Assembly: GCA_038502055.1 (NCBI GenBank)
Contig: JAXRKN010000039.1
Span: 3,658,001 to 3,722,000, forward strand
Direction: 5' to 3'
Length of the DNA: 64,000 bases
Source: Tanytarsus gracilentus
Taxonomy: Eukaryota > Arthropoda > Insecta > Diptera > Chironomidae
Shown: positions 9,804-23,600 of the stretch, one piece after another
How the letters are laid out: each line of letters begins with the position of its first letter
Position numbering within the stretch: position 1 is the stretch's first letter
Program-made: the position numbers and the translations under genes
Notes under the pieces: generated by a model
Seen by the model: only the letters and a program-made list of their open reading frames with translations
Databases searched by the model: none
Told to the model about the DNA's origin: nothing

Positions 9804-12048
9804 CGAGACTTTGTGTGAGAACTGAGCGAAAATGTCGCGATAAAAATTGTGTGAATAAAGTATTTTTTCTCTTATCTCATTTGAAGGTAATTGATAAGGC
9901 GACGCTCGAAGAGAATACTCTAACTAACAGGCAATATGGAATTTAATTTGTTATCAGTTCGTGAAAGCTTCTGATTGACACTACATTTAATGTGAGTCAT
10001 GGTATTGTTTTTAGGAACTCCGTCATAAAGGAGTTTCGTCATCATAGCTTAGCAGGAAGTTTTATCTTGATAAAAAATTCTTTATAATTAGGTGATTTTT
10101 CGACAATATTTATTGGAATTATCAGAAAAATTAAAATTATAATTTTTTTTCAATGCTTAAACTTAAAGATTTTATTTCAATCGTTAATCAAAATATAATC
10201 TGAAACTTTTTCATGATCTGAAACAATTTAATCCTCTCCTCTGTCTGATTGACATCATTAGATCCTGTAAGAGAGTTTGTTTGCTTCCAAGGAAATATTT
10301 TGTATTAATACGAAGCACGAAATGGAGAAATGTCAAACGAATTCTTTTTGTATTCGATGCAACAAACCGCTGAAAAAAAGAAGAAAATAAAATTTTCCTC
10401 TGTCGACAGTTAAATCTCTTCATCAACTTGGAGATGGAAAAATAATTTTTTTAATGTCAAACATCGACATAATAATCTTAATCTGATAAACTTGAGATAG
10501 GAAAAATGTAATTTAATAATCAGACGCTGAATCTTCACAAATAAGATTGCGTGCACGCACATTATCGGGATAAAATAGGATGTGTGATGCCACAAGTCGA
10601 GAGCACATAGAAAAATAAATAAATTTATTCAATTACAAAAGAAGTTTTTTTTCGATTTACTTGAATTAGAGTGATAGAATCACGAACGTGATCGCGTGAG
10701 ATGGGTATTAAGCATTAAACAAGGAGAGACAATCCCTCCTCATTTCCAAAAATTATTTTTAAAACCAAAACAAAAGTTTTAAACTAAATTTTACAACAAT
10801 AATTTATTATTTTTACATCTTTCTTACTTCTTTCAATCAAAAAATCTCTTTTAAATCTTCTATCTTCAACAAAAGTCATAACCCAAAAAGCTTTTTTGAA
10901 AAAAAGAAGGATAATCACAAAAAGCATGACGGAGTGGAATGTTAAAAAATTGGCAAACAATGATGCTAATGTAGATCATGCTCGTGCGTGATAATGGCAA
11001 TGGAGTGTGTTCCGAATAAGAAATTGCTGCAAGTTATGAATGTAATTTTTGGCTTCATTTTATTAAGAAAATGCTTTTGTTATTATGGACTTTTTATTTA
11101 TGCATGAAGGACTTTAAAAGCTCAAATAAATTAGAAAAAATAGGTTCAAAAAAATTCACCCTCAAAAAATAATTATTTTAAAAAAGTTAAACTTAATTTT
11201 GAATTCAAGGCTTAGCAAAAACTTTTATCTTAAAATAAATTTAATCTTTAAACAGTCAAGCCTCGAAAATTCTTACCCCTCGTCATCAAACCATCTTTAT
11301 TAAATAACTTAAAATACGACTCAATTTTCTCTGAGTCCTTTCAACCCCTCCGAGCATTGAAGAACAAAATACGATTTTCATGAATGACCACTCGATTTCC
11401 CAATCACAGTCAAATCAACCGTAAACTCTCCTTATCCACTCATTGTGTTGCTTACCCAACGGCGAGCGAGATGAAATTTCATGTCTCAGTAAATTTTTAG
11501 AAAAAAAAGTTCAATGATGCCATAAAATACTTTAATGATTCAACTTTAGCTCTCCATTAAGTTAACATACGATCTGTGAATAGTCTGCATGTGCTTTCGT
11601 AGGCAAACAAAAACTTTTTTATGTGTTTGTGGCTTCAGGAAATGCCCTGAAAGTTGCACATTTACCATTATTTACAATGAAGGAGAAACTTTGATTGTTG
11701 ACACAATGAATCTTTTATGGGAAAAAATTCTACATTAACTCGTGCTAAAAGACCTTCATAGTTTGTTCTCAATCAATTTAAAGTTCGATTTTTGTGCGTG
11801 CGTGGGTTTTCTTTTAGGAGATTAAGCACCAGACTGATTAATGATTTTAGGTAGATTGGCATCTTTGACTCGTGCATTAAGGTTGATAAATATCGCTTGA
11901 GAATGATAAAGGTAAAGCATGGAAAAGAGACAGACTTGAAAATAAAAAACAGAATTTGAAAACTTAAAAAAATATGCAAAAATTAATTCATCAATTATTT
12001 TCCATCCCTTGATAAAACTCTTTTTTATATCTGGCACAACAAACTAAG
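9804..12048. other. Intergenic region, no gene seen
   Basis: AT-rich sequence upstream of the minus-strand protease. Only short frames (up to about 71 codons) without recognisable domains. Confidence 0.55.
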
Positions 12049-12303
12049 CTATTTTTCCATTATGCACAAAATAACTCCATCGAGCATATTGAAGCAATAT
12101 GTCATGACTCGATATAGCACAACTCGATACACATCGATACCTTGCAGCTTAAACTTTTCTACATGGTAGTAACAGCATGTAAACATCGTTGCATATTGAA
12201 CAAGTGATATTAGTATAAGCAACAAACTAACTGCAAGTACAACACGATGACAAATTGCATTAGCTGGGAAAAATCTCTCGATGAATAGTCGGATTATTGT
12301 CAT
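12049..12303 (-). CDS. Unassigned small membrane-protein ORF (84 aa)
   Basis: An ATG-initiated frame whose residues 19-46 form a convincing transmembrane helix (VVLAVSLLLILISLVQYA), followed by Cys/Tyr-rich sequence and a second weakly hydrophobic stretch. Composition looks protein-like rather than random. A possible donor (CAAG|GTATCG) within the frame and an acceptor (TTTCCCAG) near its start mean it could instead be one exon of a larger minus-strand gene. I do not recognise the family and found no partner exons whose phase agrees. Confidence 0.25.
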   Translation of the reverse strand: MTIIRLFIERFFPANAICHRVVLAVSLLLILISLVQYATMFTCCYYHVEKFKLQGIDVYRVVLYRVMTYCFNMLDGVILCIMEK

Positions 12304-13118
12304 GGTGAATTTGAAAGTTTAAAGGTTGGGATGGGTGTCCATGTCCATGAAGTACACGAGCCATTTTTCGAAAAATTTAATATTTTGTTAATGTTATTGC
12401 CTCTAAAAAAATGATTAAGCTTAATTCATTTATAAAATTTAGAGCAAAATTCAGAAGTTATTAGTTTCCACCTGAAAAAAAAGCAAAACGTCTCGCATAT
12501 AAAATTTGTAGTTATCTAGATTTGTAGTTATAGCTATAATGCAAAATCTCCATTATAAAATTTTGAAAACGAAAATTAATCAAAACAAAATATTTTTCAA
12601 CTTTTTTACAAAGATTTAAAATTTTAATCTTAATTGTCAGTTGGAATACAAAATAAAAATGTATAGATTATTTTACTAGTACTCTTAAATGTGATTCATG
12701 CTATAAGGGTTTACTTTATTCTGCTTACTCAAAAGAAAAAGGATTTTAAAAACAAAATTCATTAAAATGTATGAGCTCATAATGTGTAATAAATTCGCGG
12801 TAAGAACTAGTCTAAATCATATGATGTGTTGAGCACACGATGTGTTGTTTCAAAAGTATTCAGTATTCAGTATTGGGATAGCCTCTGGTGTAATAAATAA
12901 AGATGTTGAAATAATTTCACATTAAATAGAAAAACCCCAAACATATGTTGAACACATTTCATTCTTTTATTATCCTCCTCTCAAAGTAATTAAAAAAAAT
13001 TTCTTTCCTTAAGATAATAAACAATTATTAGGTAGAATTTCATATCTCATTATCACCCCTATCATAAACACTTTTTCTTGCTTAAAACATTATAAAACAA
13101 TGTAACATGAAACATTAG

Positions 13119-13494
13119 CTATTCATTCACTCACAAAATAATATTCATCAACGAATAGGGGCTGAAACGTCAACTTCAGTCGCGGAATCGGAAATTATTG
13201 ATGCCGTTGGGGACTCTGACAATAGTGACACGAGTGATCAACGGTTTATCGATGCAATTCTCTCAACTCCAGAGAGCGGTGAGAAAATTTCTTCTCGTGT
13301 CTCAATTGCCTTAAAGTCTTATCATGATTTTAATTTCTTTTCTCTCAGAGTTGCTCGATTTAGCTTCGGATGGTATGAGAATGATGAGTTCTCCGGTTGA
13401 TGACGATGAATCTTATGATCCGGACAGTCCTATTTATGATGGCGGTTGGGATCGAGAAAATCAGGATCCCTCAAGTCCTGCTTGCTCGGAATAG
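13119..13494 (+). CDS. Two-exon acidic C-terminal coding fragment, unknown protein
   Basis: An open frame runs to a donor at 13278/13279 (AGCG|GTGAGA). A 70-bp intron ends in TTTTCTCTCAG, and the frame resumes at 13349 and stops at 13494. The product is very acidic and Ser-rich, with segments such as DAVGDSDNSDTSD, ELLDLASDG and DDDESYDPDSP, like an unstructured transactivation or acidic tail. No ATG was found in frame upstream (a stop lies at 13116), so it is either a 3' gene fragment or needs an upstream exon. AATAAA lies at 13527-13532, followed by an A-run. It sits at the left edge of a block flanked by direct repeats. The splice signals and base composition support coding; identity is unknown. 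Confidence 0.38.
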
Positions 13495-14178
13495 ATTGTA
13501 ACATCCCGCAAGTGAAGAGAAATTTAAATAAAAAAAAATTCCAATTAGAACTTCTTTTCCTGTTGGCCATTCATGAAATTATGCTCGAGTTTTTTTTTCT
13601 TTTGATTCTCTTTGGAGTTTTTATTTGATTCTCTTTGGAGTTCTTATCTCCCCAAAAAAAAGAGATTTCTGATGACGAGAATTTTTGTATAAAAGAAAAG
13701 AAAGTTGTTGTTGTTGCTTTCCTAGTTCTGCCTTGGCGCTGGTCAATATTTATTGAATACTTTCAATCATCTTGAGTAAAACGATGCCCGTTGTTCATCG
13801 TTGTGGCGAGGAAACCCAAAAAAAATTATTAATATTTTTTTTGACTTCAACGGATTTTGTTTGTAGTGTGTCAACCGATTTTATTTTTCTTTTTTATTTC
13901 GGTTCCATTTAAACATGCGTGTGGGTTCTTGTTAAGAGCCGACAAGCTTCAGTCCGTTGTGGAGGTTGCTTAGCCTTTGTAGGCCCAGACACTCGCTTCA
14001 TACCGTAAGTTCTTTGGTGCTATTTTATTGGTGTTGTGGCTTAGTTATGTTAATCCATCAGGCTCAATTTTGACACTCATCAAACTGATATCGATCGGTT
14101 GACGAGAACTTTGAAATTTCTAACGGATGAGATGAAAATTCTTCATGACACTATCAAAATAATATTCATCATCGCATA
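13134..14178. repeat. Near-identical 24-bp direct repeats flanking a ~1.0-kb GC-richer block
   Basis: 13134-13157 and 14155-14178 match at 22 of 24 positions, including the exact 17-mer CAAAATAATATTCATCA, and are spaced 1,021 bp apart. The intervening block has higher GC than its surroundings and contains the acidic two-exon fragment plus possible plus-strand exons ending at 14004 (CATACC|GTAAGT) and running from 14062 to a TAA at 14177-14179. A 23-bp tandem duplication (TTTGATTCTCTTTGGAGTT) lies at about 13600-13645. The arrangement looks like an insertion with a long target duplication, but chance similarity in AT-rich DNA cannot be excluded. Confidence 0.35.
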
Positions 14179-14421
14179 ATCCATTATACTTTGCTACAAA
14201 AGATAATGTTAGATCCGCTGGTAGATGTTGGTTTTCAACTTGCAAGTCAGACAAGCTGAAGATCATTAAATCAGACAAGGCTTGTTTACGTAGGTTGAGG
14301 CTAAATAGCTCAACAGAAGCAACATATTGTTTGATGCGTAAAGATATATGCAAATAATGGCAAATAAGAGCTGCGGCGAATAGTATGAGTTTATAAACAT
14401 TTCCAAAGTTATATCAGAAAA

Positions 14422-14613
14422 TCAATGCGACTCTCCAATCAAAATCGAGTGTGATCGATTCAATGAAAGAATAAACGTTTCTTCATCAGCAGCTTGTCTA
14501 TAAGCCACTCCTAGATGTTTACTCAGTAAAGTTCTTTGATCGAATGATGCTCCAAACAGTTCAACATCGAGTTTTATCTGATTTTTTGGGAGAATTTTAC
14601 TACCTGCCAAAAA
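14422..14613 (-). other. Possible unassigned coding exon (minus)
   Basis: A frame of about 63 codons begins after an acceptor-like TTTTTGGCAG and ends ILIGESH-stop. Composition is protein-like (for example LSKHLGVAYRQAADEETFI). A second open frame follows at about 14401-14120 (minus) with a hydrophobic start (LILFAAALICHYLH). A stop and a frame change separate them with no visible intron, so they may be remnants of one decayed gene. No family recognised. Confidence 0.2.
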
Positions 14614-17600
14614 TCACGAAAAAACAAGTTCGGAAATTTTCAAGATTCTTCATTGTCATAAATTTTTAATAACATTATTTTGTTTTGAAATAATTCGATA
14701 AAAATTCTCCAATAAATATTTAATTTAAATTAAATTATCGCATAAAAATCACATTAAAATATTATGAAATTAAATCTCTGTTAATTTAATTATCTTCCAC
14801 TTTAAAATCAACAATTATTAATATTAATTTTGCACCAATACATTTAAATCCGCCACATAATGCACCAAATCCGATTTTGACTCTCTTGATTAATGTTTTC
14901 AGCCCGCAACCCAATTATGCGCTCATTAAAACATTTAATCTCTCTCATTTCGATCGCACTCTCACTTCCATCAATAATCCATTCAATAAATTTATAGAAT
15001 TTAACCTGAGCTGTACAAACTTTTTATATATATATTTGATATCCGATTGCTGTAGTACCGCGACGAGAATAATTTTTCAATTTTAATTTATTAAAGCAAT
15101 TAATTGGCAATTTATATTCATTTATCACACGAATCGTTAAGCATTTTTTAAAAATTATGGGAGAAATCAATATTTGACATTTTATATCTCTATTAAACAA
15201 AATAGCAAATTCAATTTTCACCTAAAGTTCGATAAACTTCTTCATTTTCTATCACCATTGATTAACCCTTCAGATGCTTTTTACCTCTCACAAGATGAAA
15301 AAGAAAAATTTCCACCTTTTCTCGATTTCTCGTCGAATTACGCTTAAAATATCCGAAAAATTCCATTCTACCATAAAATAAGCCGTTCCAGGTAATTGAG
15401 ATGTTCGGTTACCTCTTAATTTATTTAATACCCTTTTCACTCTCAAAATAGTTCTCTTAATAAAATTTCTACCTCGAATATTTTTCTCGCAGCAATTGAG
15501 TGAATAATTAAATTAATTACGCTTCAATTAGTTGGATTTAACGTCTATTGTGATGATGATGGAAGGAGGGTAATAAAATAGAGTCATTGTCATGAAAATT
15601 TATCATCAAAAAAATTAAAGAATTTTTTTAAAAAACTTTTCACCTCAAAACATTTTAAGTGCACAAAATTTTATGTCACAAAATGTCTTTTTAAACTTTT
15701 GAAAGCCTCCCGAGAGTCGTAAACATATGTTCCAACCTGACGACTTGACTCTTGATAGCTCTTTGCAAGAACATCCACAAAATTTTTACATATATGGAAC
15801 TGAAAGCTCTTTTGGCTTTATTTTTGATTCTCTAAACAATTTTTTAACATGCTAAAAATTTTGCATTCGAAAAGTTCTGTTAGTGCCTTGAGGATTGCAT
15901 TCGACAAAAACAAAAACATTGTTCAAATTTAGAGGTTTTAAAATTTTTATCAAAAAAATCAAAGTTTGAGAAATTTAAAAAATAAAATTATTTTTCTTAA
16001 CTTCACTCTGCTCTCTAAAAGATTAATTTATGTAATTATTTTAATCGATATTCTCAAGTAACATTTCTTGCAGATTAAAAAATAAAAAAATTTAATAATT
16101 CATTAAGAGTTTTTCAAGCATTGAGTCAGTGGATGAAAGTTCCGCTTCCTTTCAGCTTTTATTAAGCTCACATCTCTCTCCTAAAAAAAAGCTCGACGAA
16201 AAGGAAAAGAATTTTCCACTGCAGTGGTTACTGCTTAAATGAAGTGGATGAGAAAAAAGTTTTTTCATTTTGAAAGTGCAAAGTTTTGCTCTCATCGTGA
16301 AGTGAAGGGAAAAATATGATGATGAGAGGATTTGACCACTTCCATGCAGTGAGAATGAAGTTCAGGCGGAAATCACTTTAAATTAAATTAAAAAAATTAA
16401 ATAATATTTTTAGATTTTTTAAAAATTAAATTAATAGTTTTAAAATTTTTTTAAATTTAAATCCCTTGATTTTTCTTTTTTACTTTGTGAGGTAAAACTT
16501 TCCTCGCTTACCGAATGATTTATGTGCTGCAATATTCTCCTTTCAACCTGAGGATTTTAAGGATTGATCCACATTGATTTAATGTAGCTGCATCGCCATC
16601 GATAGAGTATTTCACGATTAACGTGTACGGCATTTATCAGGTCTGTTTTTTTAATAGTTTTTCTCCTACAACGCGTGTGTGAGAACGCGATTATCGTTGA
16701 ACACCATCATCATGACCATGCGATTTCGCTTTATGGGTGAAAATTGCTTTGTAGCCATCTCATTGTATCATGAGAGAGAGTTACTGGTTGAGGTCATGAG
16801 GTTAAAATGCTTTTGAGTTTTTAAAAAAGTTCAAAAGTTTTTAATTATTTTGCATTTTTTAAAAATCTCTAAATTTTTAATTTTAAGTTCTTATTCCATT
16901 GTCATTTAATAGTTCTCAACAAAAAGCTCACCTTCTTTTTTCATCTATGATAGTGCGCAAAAAAAGGCAACTTCAAGAGTCACCAGTGACTTATCTATAA
17001 TCAGTTTCTCGTCGCCATTACTGTCGCTCTTAAAATCCAATCATGTGAGCGATAATCATCAACACTTTACAAATTTCAGGTGTCTTTATTGCTTTGGGGT
17101 GAGTTTCAAAATTGCCACGAGTGCAAATTACGGGTGATAATGAGGAGGGAAAATTGCTTTCGAAATTTAAAAGGTTTTAAAGCGATTGTGAAAGTTTTTT
17201 AGAGCTTTAAATTGTTTTCGAGAAATTGCATAATTTTTAGACTCTTGCAACACAAAATGTGAGGTTAAAGTTCACGAAAATATTAACGTTTTGAGATGAG
17301 TTCGAAAGATTAGTGGAATTACAACTTTTTCTCATCCACTTTTAATGCTATCTAACCTCAAACCATAATTTTTATTTATTTAACGAAATTCTTATTATGC
17401 AACCATATTATTTGAGATATTTACCATCAAAATGGACACAAAATGCCAATAGGGATACTCAATGTAGAACTCGAGTAATTTAATCAAAAGCAATTTATCT
17501 CTCCAGAAAGTGCAGAACATTATTTGAAATGAAAATTATTGGATGCATCATCAGAATTCCTTTTGGACATCAATTTAGCTTCATTGTAATGTCAAATATT

Positions 17601-20600
17601 TGCTCGGAGGATGAAAATGAAAGAAAATTTTATTCTAAAGTATATGCCATTAAGGACCGTCTGTCGTGCATCAAGATAAATTTAATTTTACATCAATTTA
17701 GTAAATTTTGTTGACAGATGGACGATTCGTAGAGAAAAGTAGCACTGCGGAAAAGTTTAAATTGGATTACTTTAAAATTTCAAAATCATAAAAAATCAAC
17801 AAAGTATTGCAAGTTTTATTATTTCTATAAAATTTCAACTATGAAAATAAATCAATTTCAATATACTCGAAGAGCTTCGAGCTCTTGTTGATTTCCTATC
17901 CGGAATGATAAATTTAATTTTCTTAGATGACAATGAGGAAATCAAATATTTGCATATCACTTGCATCACATTTAATATTTCAATGACAATTTCCAAAATG
18001 AATTTTCTTTATGGTAAATTTAATGACATTTCAACTTTGTATCGATATTTCTCACAGAATGCCATAAAAATGAGTTCAATTTAATGACTTTCGGGGCCCT
18101 GAAGATGCTCGTTATTGATAACGAATGCAATTTTTTCGTTGAGCACACATAAAATGAAATTTTTCATCTTCAGTGCTTTGAGACTTTTTCTTCATAATCT
18201 CTTTGTCGTCAGTGTCATGAGAGGAGAAAGAAAAATTGCATCTTTCTTGCTGCAATAAAAATGAAAATGCTTTTTGTAGAGCTTTGAAAGATTTTTCATT
18301 TCAAATGAGATTTTTTAATTAATTTCACCCTCTTATTCTAGTCATTACTTGAATTAATCATAATTTAAATTTTCTATTTTTTAGAATTCAACGAATAAAA
18401 AGCTTTAACTTTAAAAGCTTCCATAGAATTTTATTATTCCGACAGCATTTATGCTAAACATTTTCTCGGAGGCAGGTGAGATGTTTGCATAAATAAGCAA
18501 CATAACAGCTTTCTTTTTCAGGGAAAAGTCTCTTAGAAAATTCATTGAAACATAAGGTATGCACTAAACTACTAGTTTTTATGGTAAAAAAGTCACTTAA
18601 GCAAACTTGAATTTAAAAACTCTTTTAATCTTCACTTTAAGCACTTTTCTATTTATTTTACGGAAATAGAAAACCGAATCATGTGAAGATGACATTTTAT
18701 TCTTGAAATGTGCATGCATGATTCTCAAATTTATATATAGCCGATGTCAATTTGCATAATAGTATCATACAAAATAGTCGTTTGCACTCACATAAGAACT
18801 TGCAAATGTCTTCATTGAGTTGTTGAAATTATTATACATGAACGTTGAGTTTGAAAATGTCACTTTATCTGCATAATTTATTTGTGAAGAAGAAATTTAA
18901 ATATCAATAAAAATTAATTTGAATAATTTAGTTAAATGATTCATCGCAACACTTAATAAATTGATTACATTTTAACTTAAAAATTGCAGCTAGTTTTTTC
19001 TCTTGCATAATTTTTTAAAGTTTTATCCTTTAAATGATCATCATAAAACTCTTTAATGTCAATTCATTAAGCGAATGAGACTGGTTGTGATAATGTCTTT
19101 GAGCATCTATCTGTTACTCCTTTTTTTGTGATAATGAGGGTAATTTAAAATAAGGTTTGTTTCAATAAATCTTTATAATTACTTTTGAAATTAAAATTTA
19201 TGTGTGTCGCGATTTTATCAAGCAGGTTCAACCTATATTTATTTATTTTTGAGCATTAAACGAGATAAAAATTATCAGCAACAACTTTTAAAATGTTAAT
19301 CGAAAAAGTATTTTTAAAACATTGTTTTCAACTTCAGCTCATGTTTTCTTTTTTCCAATTAATCAAACGCCAAAGCTCGTCCATGAGGAAAACAAATTCA
19401 ATCCCATAAGTCACATTGTAACGCTGTCGGCGTTGTCTGTGGTTTTCATGCCATATGACATCAAATTATTCGAGAGAAAAAATTGCTATTAATTTCGAGT
19501 TTCAATTCAAAAATGCCTCGACAACCGCGAAGAGAGAAGCCAGCGTTGTGGTTTGTATCTCAATTTCACGCTTGACATCAATGACGAGATTTTGGTGAGT
19601 AAGCGTGAAGGAATTTTTTTTGCATGTGACAGGCAATAAATTTTGTAAATCTAAAGTTCTGAGAAAATGTAAAGGTGGCAAAAAACGCTTGAGAGAAAAA
19701 GGTGGCAATGGTTCATTGTATATATTTTTTTGAAGTAAACTTTAAGATTATTTTTGGCAAAATTTTCATCACCTTTTCAGGAGATTTTTTCTAAACCTCA
19801 AAAAGCTTTCTTTTCCTTCTTATCTTGTTCTTATCTATTTATTGTTCACTCAAATAACGCCAAAAAACTCTCTGACATTGTATGTAAGACAAGACACATG
19901 TGTGTATTTTTTCCTCTTTTGTATTTCCTCAATATTTTACTTTCGCGAAATTCTCGTTCACAGTGGGAAAAATCATCTGTTGTGTTGACATAAGGCAAAT
20001 AGATGAGACGAGGAAAAGATGCTGGAGAAAATTAATTTCAGAGCAAGAAGAAAAAATGAACATTTTTAAGGAAGAGAAATGAGCGACAAAGATTTTAGAT
20101 GGAGAAAAAGTCAAGAAAAAGTTCTCCTAAAATTTCTTACAATTTTTTAGAACATAAATTTCTATCCTTTGTCATCATTTTTGCAAAATCATTTTGAGTA
20201 CGATTTCACCAATTTTCTTCTTTTTACTATATTTACTTCGTCTTTTCATTTGAATGATGAATTTAGCAGTCAAAAACTTCACAACATCCTCAAAAGTTTC
20301 ACATTCATCTCTCTCAAGGCATTTCCGGATGATAAAAGATAAATTTACCACGTTTTGCCTTCTGTGAATCATTAAGAGTTGATTCTGTGGTGTCAGAGAG
20401 TTTGATTTTCTTATTAATGTTGTTATCCTTAAATTATTCAAGCTAAAAATATTATGTCAAAAAAATTTATTTCTAAATGAAAATAAATTTAAAACTTAAA
20501 AATTTCAGTGGACGTTTTTGAACTGCTGAGGGTTTTTGACCTCATAATAACTTCATCACATAAAATAATGGTCACACTTTGATTAAGTTACATGTGATGT

Positions 20601-23600
20601 GTCAAAAAAGTTCATTGGGTTCACATCATGATCATATAAAAATGAAATTATTTCCTCGTCATGGGAACGTGGGAAAATAAAAGTCATCAACAAGCAATAA
20701 ATTTTCTACATGTGAGTCGCTAGGGGATTAATGTGAGAGAATGAGCAACAAGAAAATTGACCTTCAAGTTTTATTAACTTATTAATTATTGTGGCAATTC
20801 AGCTGCTCATAGATGTGTAGTTGAAAATAAATTTAGCGGTAAACTTGAATTATTTAAAGCGACAATTTACGATAAACTTGAGTTAAAAATATTTTTCAAA
20901 TCTTAAAGCATTTGTCCACACATTCTGCATAAAATATATTTCGTCATTTTGACCGGTTTTCTTTTCCTTGCTTTGCGTCGACATGATGTATTGCGTCATA
21001 TATGAGGTGAAATGTTGTTTACAGCCTTAACGAAATGTGAGAGCTGTACGGAAGATAAGTTAAACAAGGTGAGAAAGAAGAAAATGAAAAATTTCCTCCA
21101 TGGAAATATTAAAATTGCGACACACATCTTGTTTCAAGGTCTTGTGGGACAGGTTGAGAATTTCTTCAAGCGGATAAAAATGGAAACTACCTGATGAATA
21201 AATAAACTCTTTAGAGTCTTTTTGCATATTTTCGCTGACGTTCGCATGAAAATTTATGGTGAAAAATTTCGAGATTTTTTATTAAATAAAATTTTCTGCT
21301 GTGTCGTCTCAAAAGTGAGCGAAACACTTAAAGGATTATAAAAAATATAAAGAGGTGGAATTTATGGGAGAGCTATTTTGTAAAAAACAGTGCTTCAAAA
21401 CGGTGAAAAGTTAAAGATTTTTTAAAAACTGAATTTTTCAGAATTTTCTCAACATAATTTTTTAAAATCTTCATCAAATCCACCCAAAAGTTTCCTTAAA
21501 GCTTTAATAATTTTTAAGCCTCGAATTATTCAAGCCAAAAACCATTTTCAACTTTACATTCGAGACCGTTAAAAAATTTACGAGCTGCAACATCGAAAAA
21601 GTAACGACAGCCCTCTTGAATTCGCAGAATGCTCCATAATTTTTTTATGAGTTTGAAATTTTTTTCGTAAAATTTTCAACGTCTTAAAAAGTTAAAAAAT
21701 TTCTAACTAAATAAGGATGAAAGTTGTGTAATTAATGAACATGCATGTGAGTCATAAAATTTGCATTAAATACTTTGTTGATTTTCTTTATTTTAATTGC
21801 TTTAAAGTTAAGTTTTTCGTGTGGCTTTTAGAATTTTTTTTGACATGTTATAAATTTTATGAAATAATTTTTAAAAAATTGAAAACATTAAGAATAAAAT
21901 TTTCAAACCCTCAAAAAATTATTCTCCAAACTGTTTACTTACAAATTGATTTCTGATATCTTATGATTCCATCAGTAAATAAAATTCTTCATGATGATAC
22001 AGGAAAAAATTGAAATAGAAGTTAAATAAATATGAAATAATTTTTTTCTCTCAATTTATTCTTCGCCTGTTGCTCTATAAGTTAAATATTTGCCAATGTG
22101 ATCACCTTCGCATCATCATACGGGTAATATATTTCGATACATAGCTTGAAGAGGATTTTTTTCTGTGGAAGTATATTTTATGATGTGTATTGATTGTATG
22201 AGTATATGAAAATATGGTAAGAGACATCGCAAAATTCTTCTCTCATAGCGACTGAGAAGTAAGTTAAACATAATAAAAAAATATTCCAAGGGCTCGAACC
22301 TATTTCAAATATTTCTTGAATATTTTTTATAATTTATTTTTTGACATTTGAGTTTCCATCGCTATCTTAGCAAATTTTCCATATCTTCAGCTTCATCGAG
22401 CCGATATTGTGAAGCTTTTAGGGAATTTCCATTTGCAAAATCAAGCGAAAAATCTTTTTTCTTCTTCTTGTTTTTTAGAATCCGGATGACTGATAACGCT
22501 GGTGATGTGTGGCTCTGATTTATTGAGTGTGTAAAGTGAAATGTGAATAAGTGAAAAGCTTTTCTTCTTCTTGTTGCTCTGTTTTTATGGTTGATGTCTT
22601 TCGGATTTAAGAAAAAAAGGCTGAAGAGATTTGATACTTGAGAAGAGATTTAACAAATCACTAAATCAGGTTTGAACTTTTTTAAAGTTTTATAGCAAAG
22701 CTTTTCTCAAGTCATAATTTCTTCTGTGCAATTAAAACATTTTACGTTTTTTCTCTTCATAATTTATTTTACTCTTCATCATCTTTTAGCTTTTTCTCTG
22801 CATTTTAATGAATAGTCAGCAGAATTAAAACTTTTTAGCTCTTCTTTTAACATTTTCTTTCTTATTCTTTTAACTTTTTAAGTAGAACACTTAAGAAATA
22901 AATTTCTCTTGATTGCACAATAAATGCAGAGCTAATTGAGCTTTTAAGAAGCCTCACTTATAATTGTAGAAGGACGTGATTTTCATTAACCTGGAAGTTC
23001 TTTTTATTGCTTGAAGACTTAACAAATCGGTTAATTATACAAAAGACATTTTTTATTCACAGTCATTACTTAAGTGTGCCCTAATTAAAATCTAATGTAT
23101 ACATTAAATGGAAAATAATCCGAGAAAATATTTTCATTCTTTGATTTAAAAAAGCTTGAAGAATGATAATTTTGTTGCAACACCGACAAAATTTTAAATC
23201 AACTTACCAAAAGTAATTTTTCATTCCTTCCTACAGAAGTGCAAAAAAGTTTTATAAAAAGTCAGCTTCCACTTATTTTCTGAATAATAATTGCATTTTT
23301 TATCCTGTAAAAATTTACCACGGGGTCTTTGGATGTTTTATCTTGTTTGTGATTGTTGAGAATAATCTAATACTTTTTTGAGGTTGGACACTCATAAAAA
23401 AGAGTGTTATTTTAAAAATAATTTTAAATACAAAAAATTATTTAAAAAATTTTAAATCTAAAAAATTTCCACACCTCGACTTAACCGTCTTCTTTCATAT
23501 TTCGCGATTAAAGCTAACGAAGGCGGAAGGTAAAAAAGTTTTATGAAGTTCTCAAACAAATATTTTTTATGCTAAATGACTGCACTAAAGATAAATAAAT

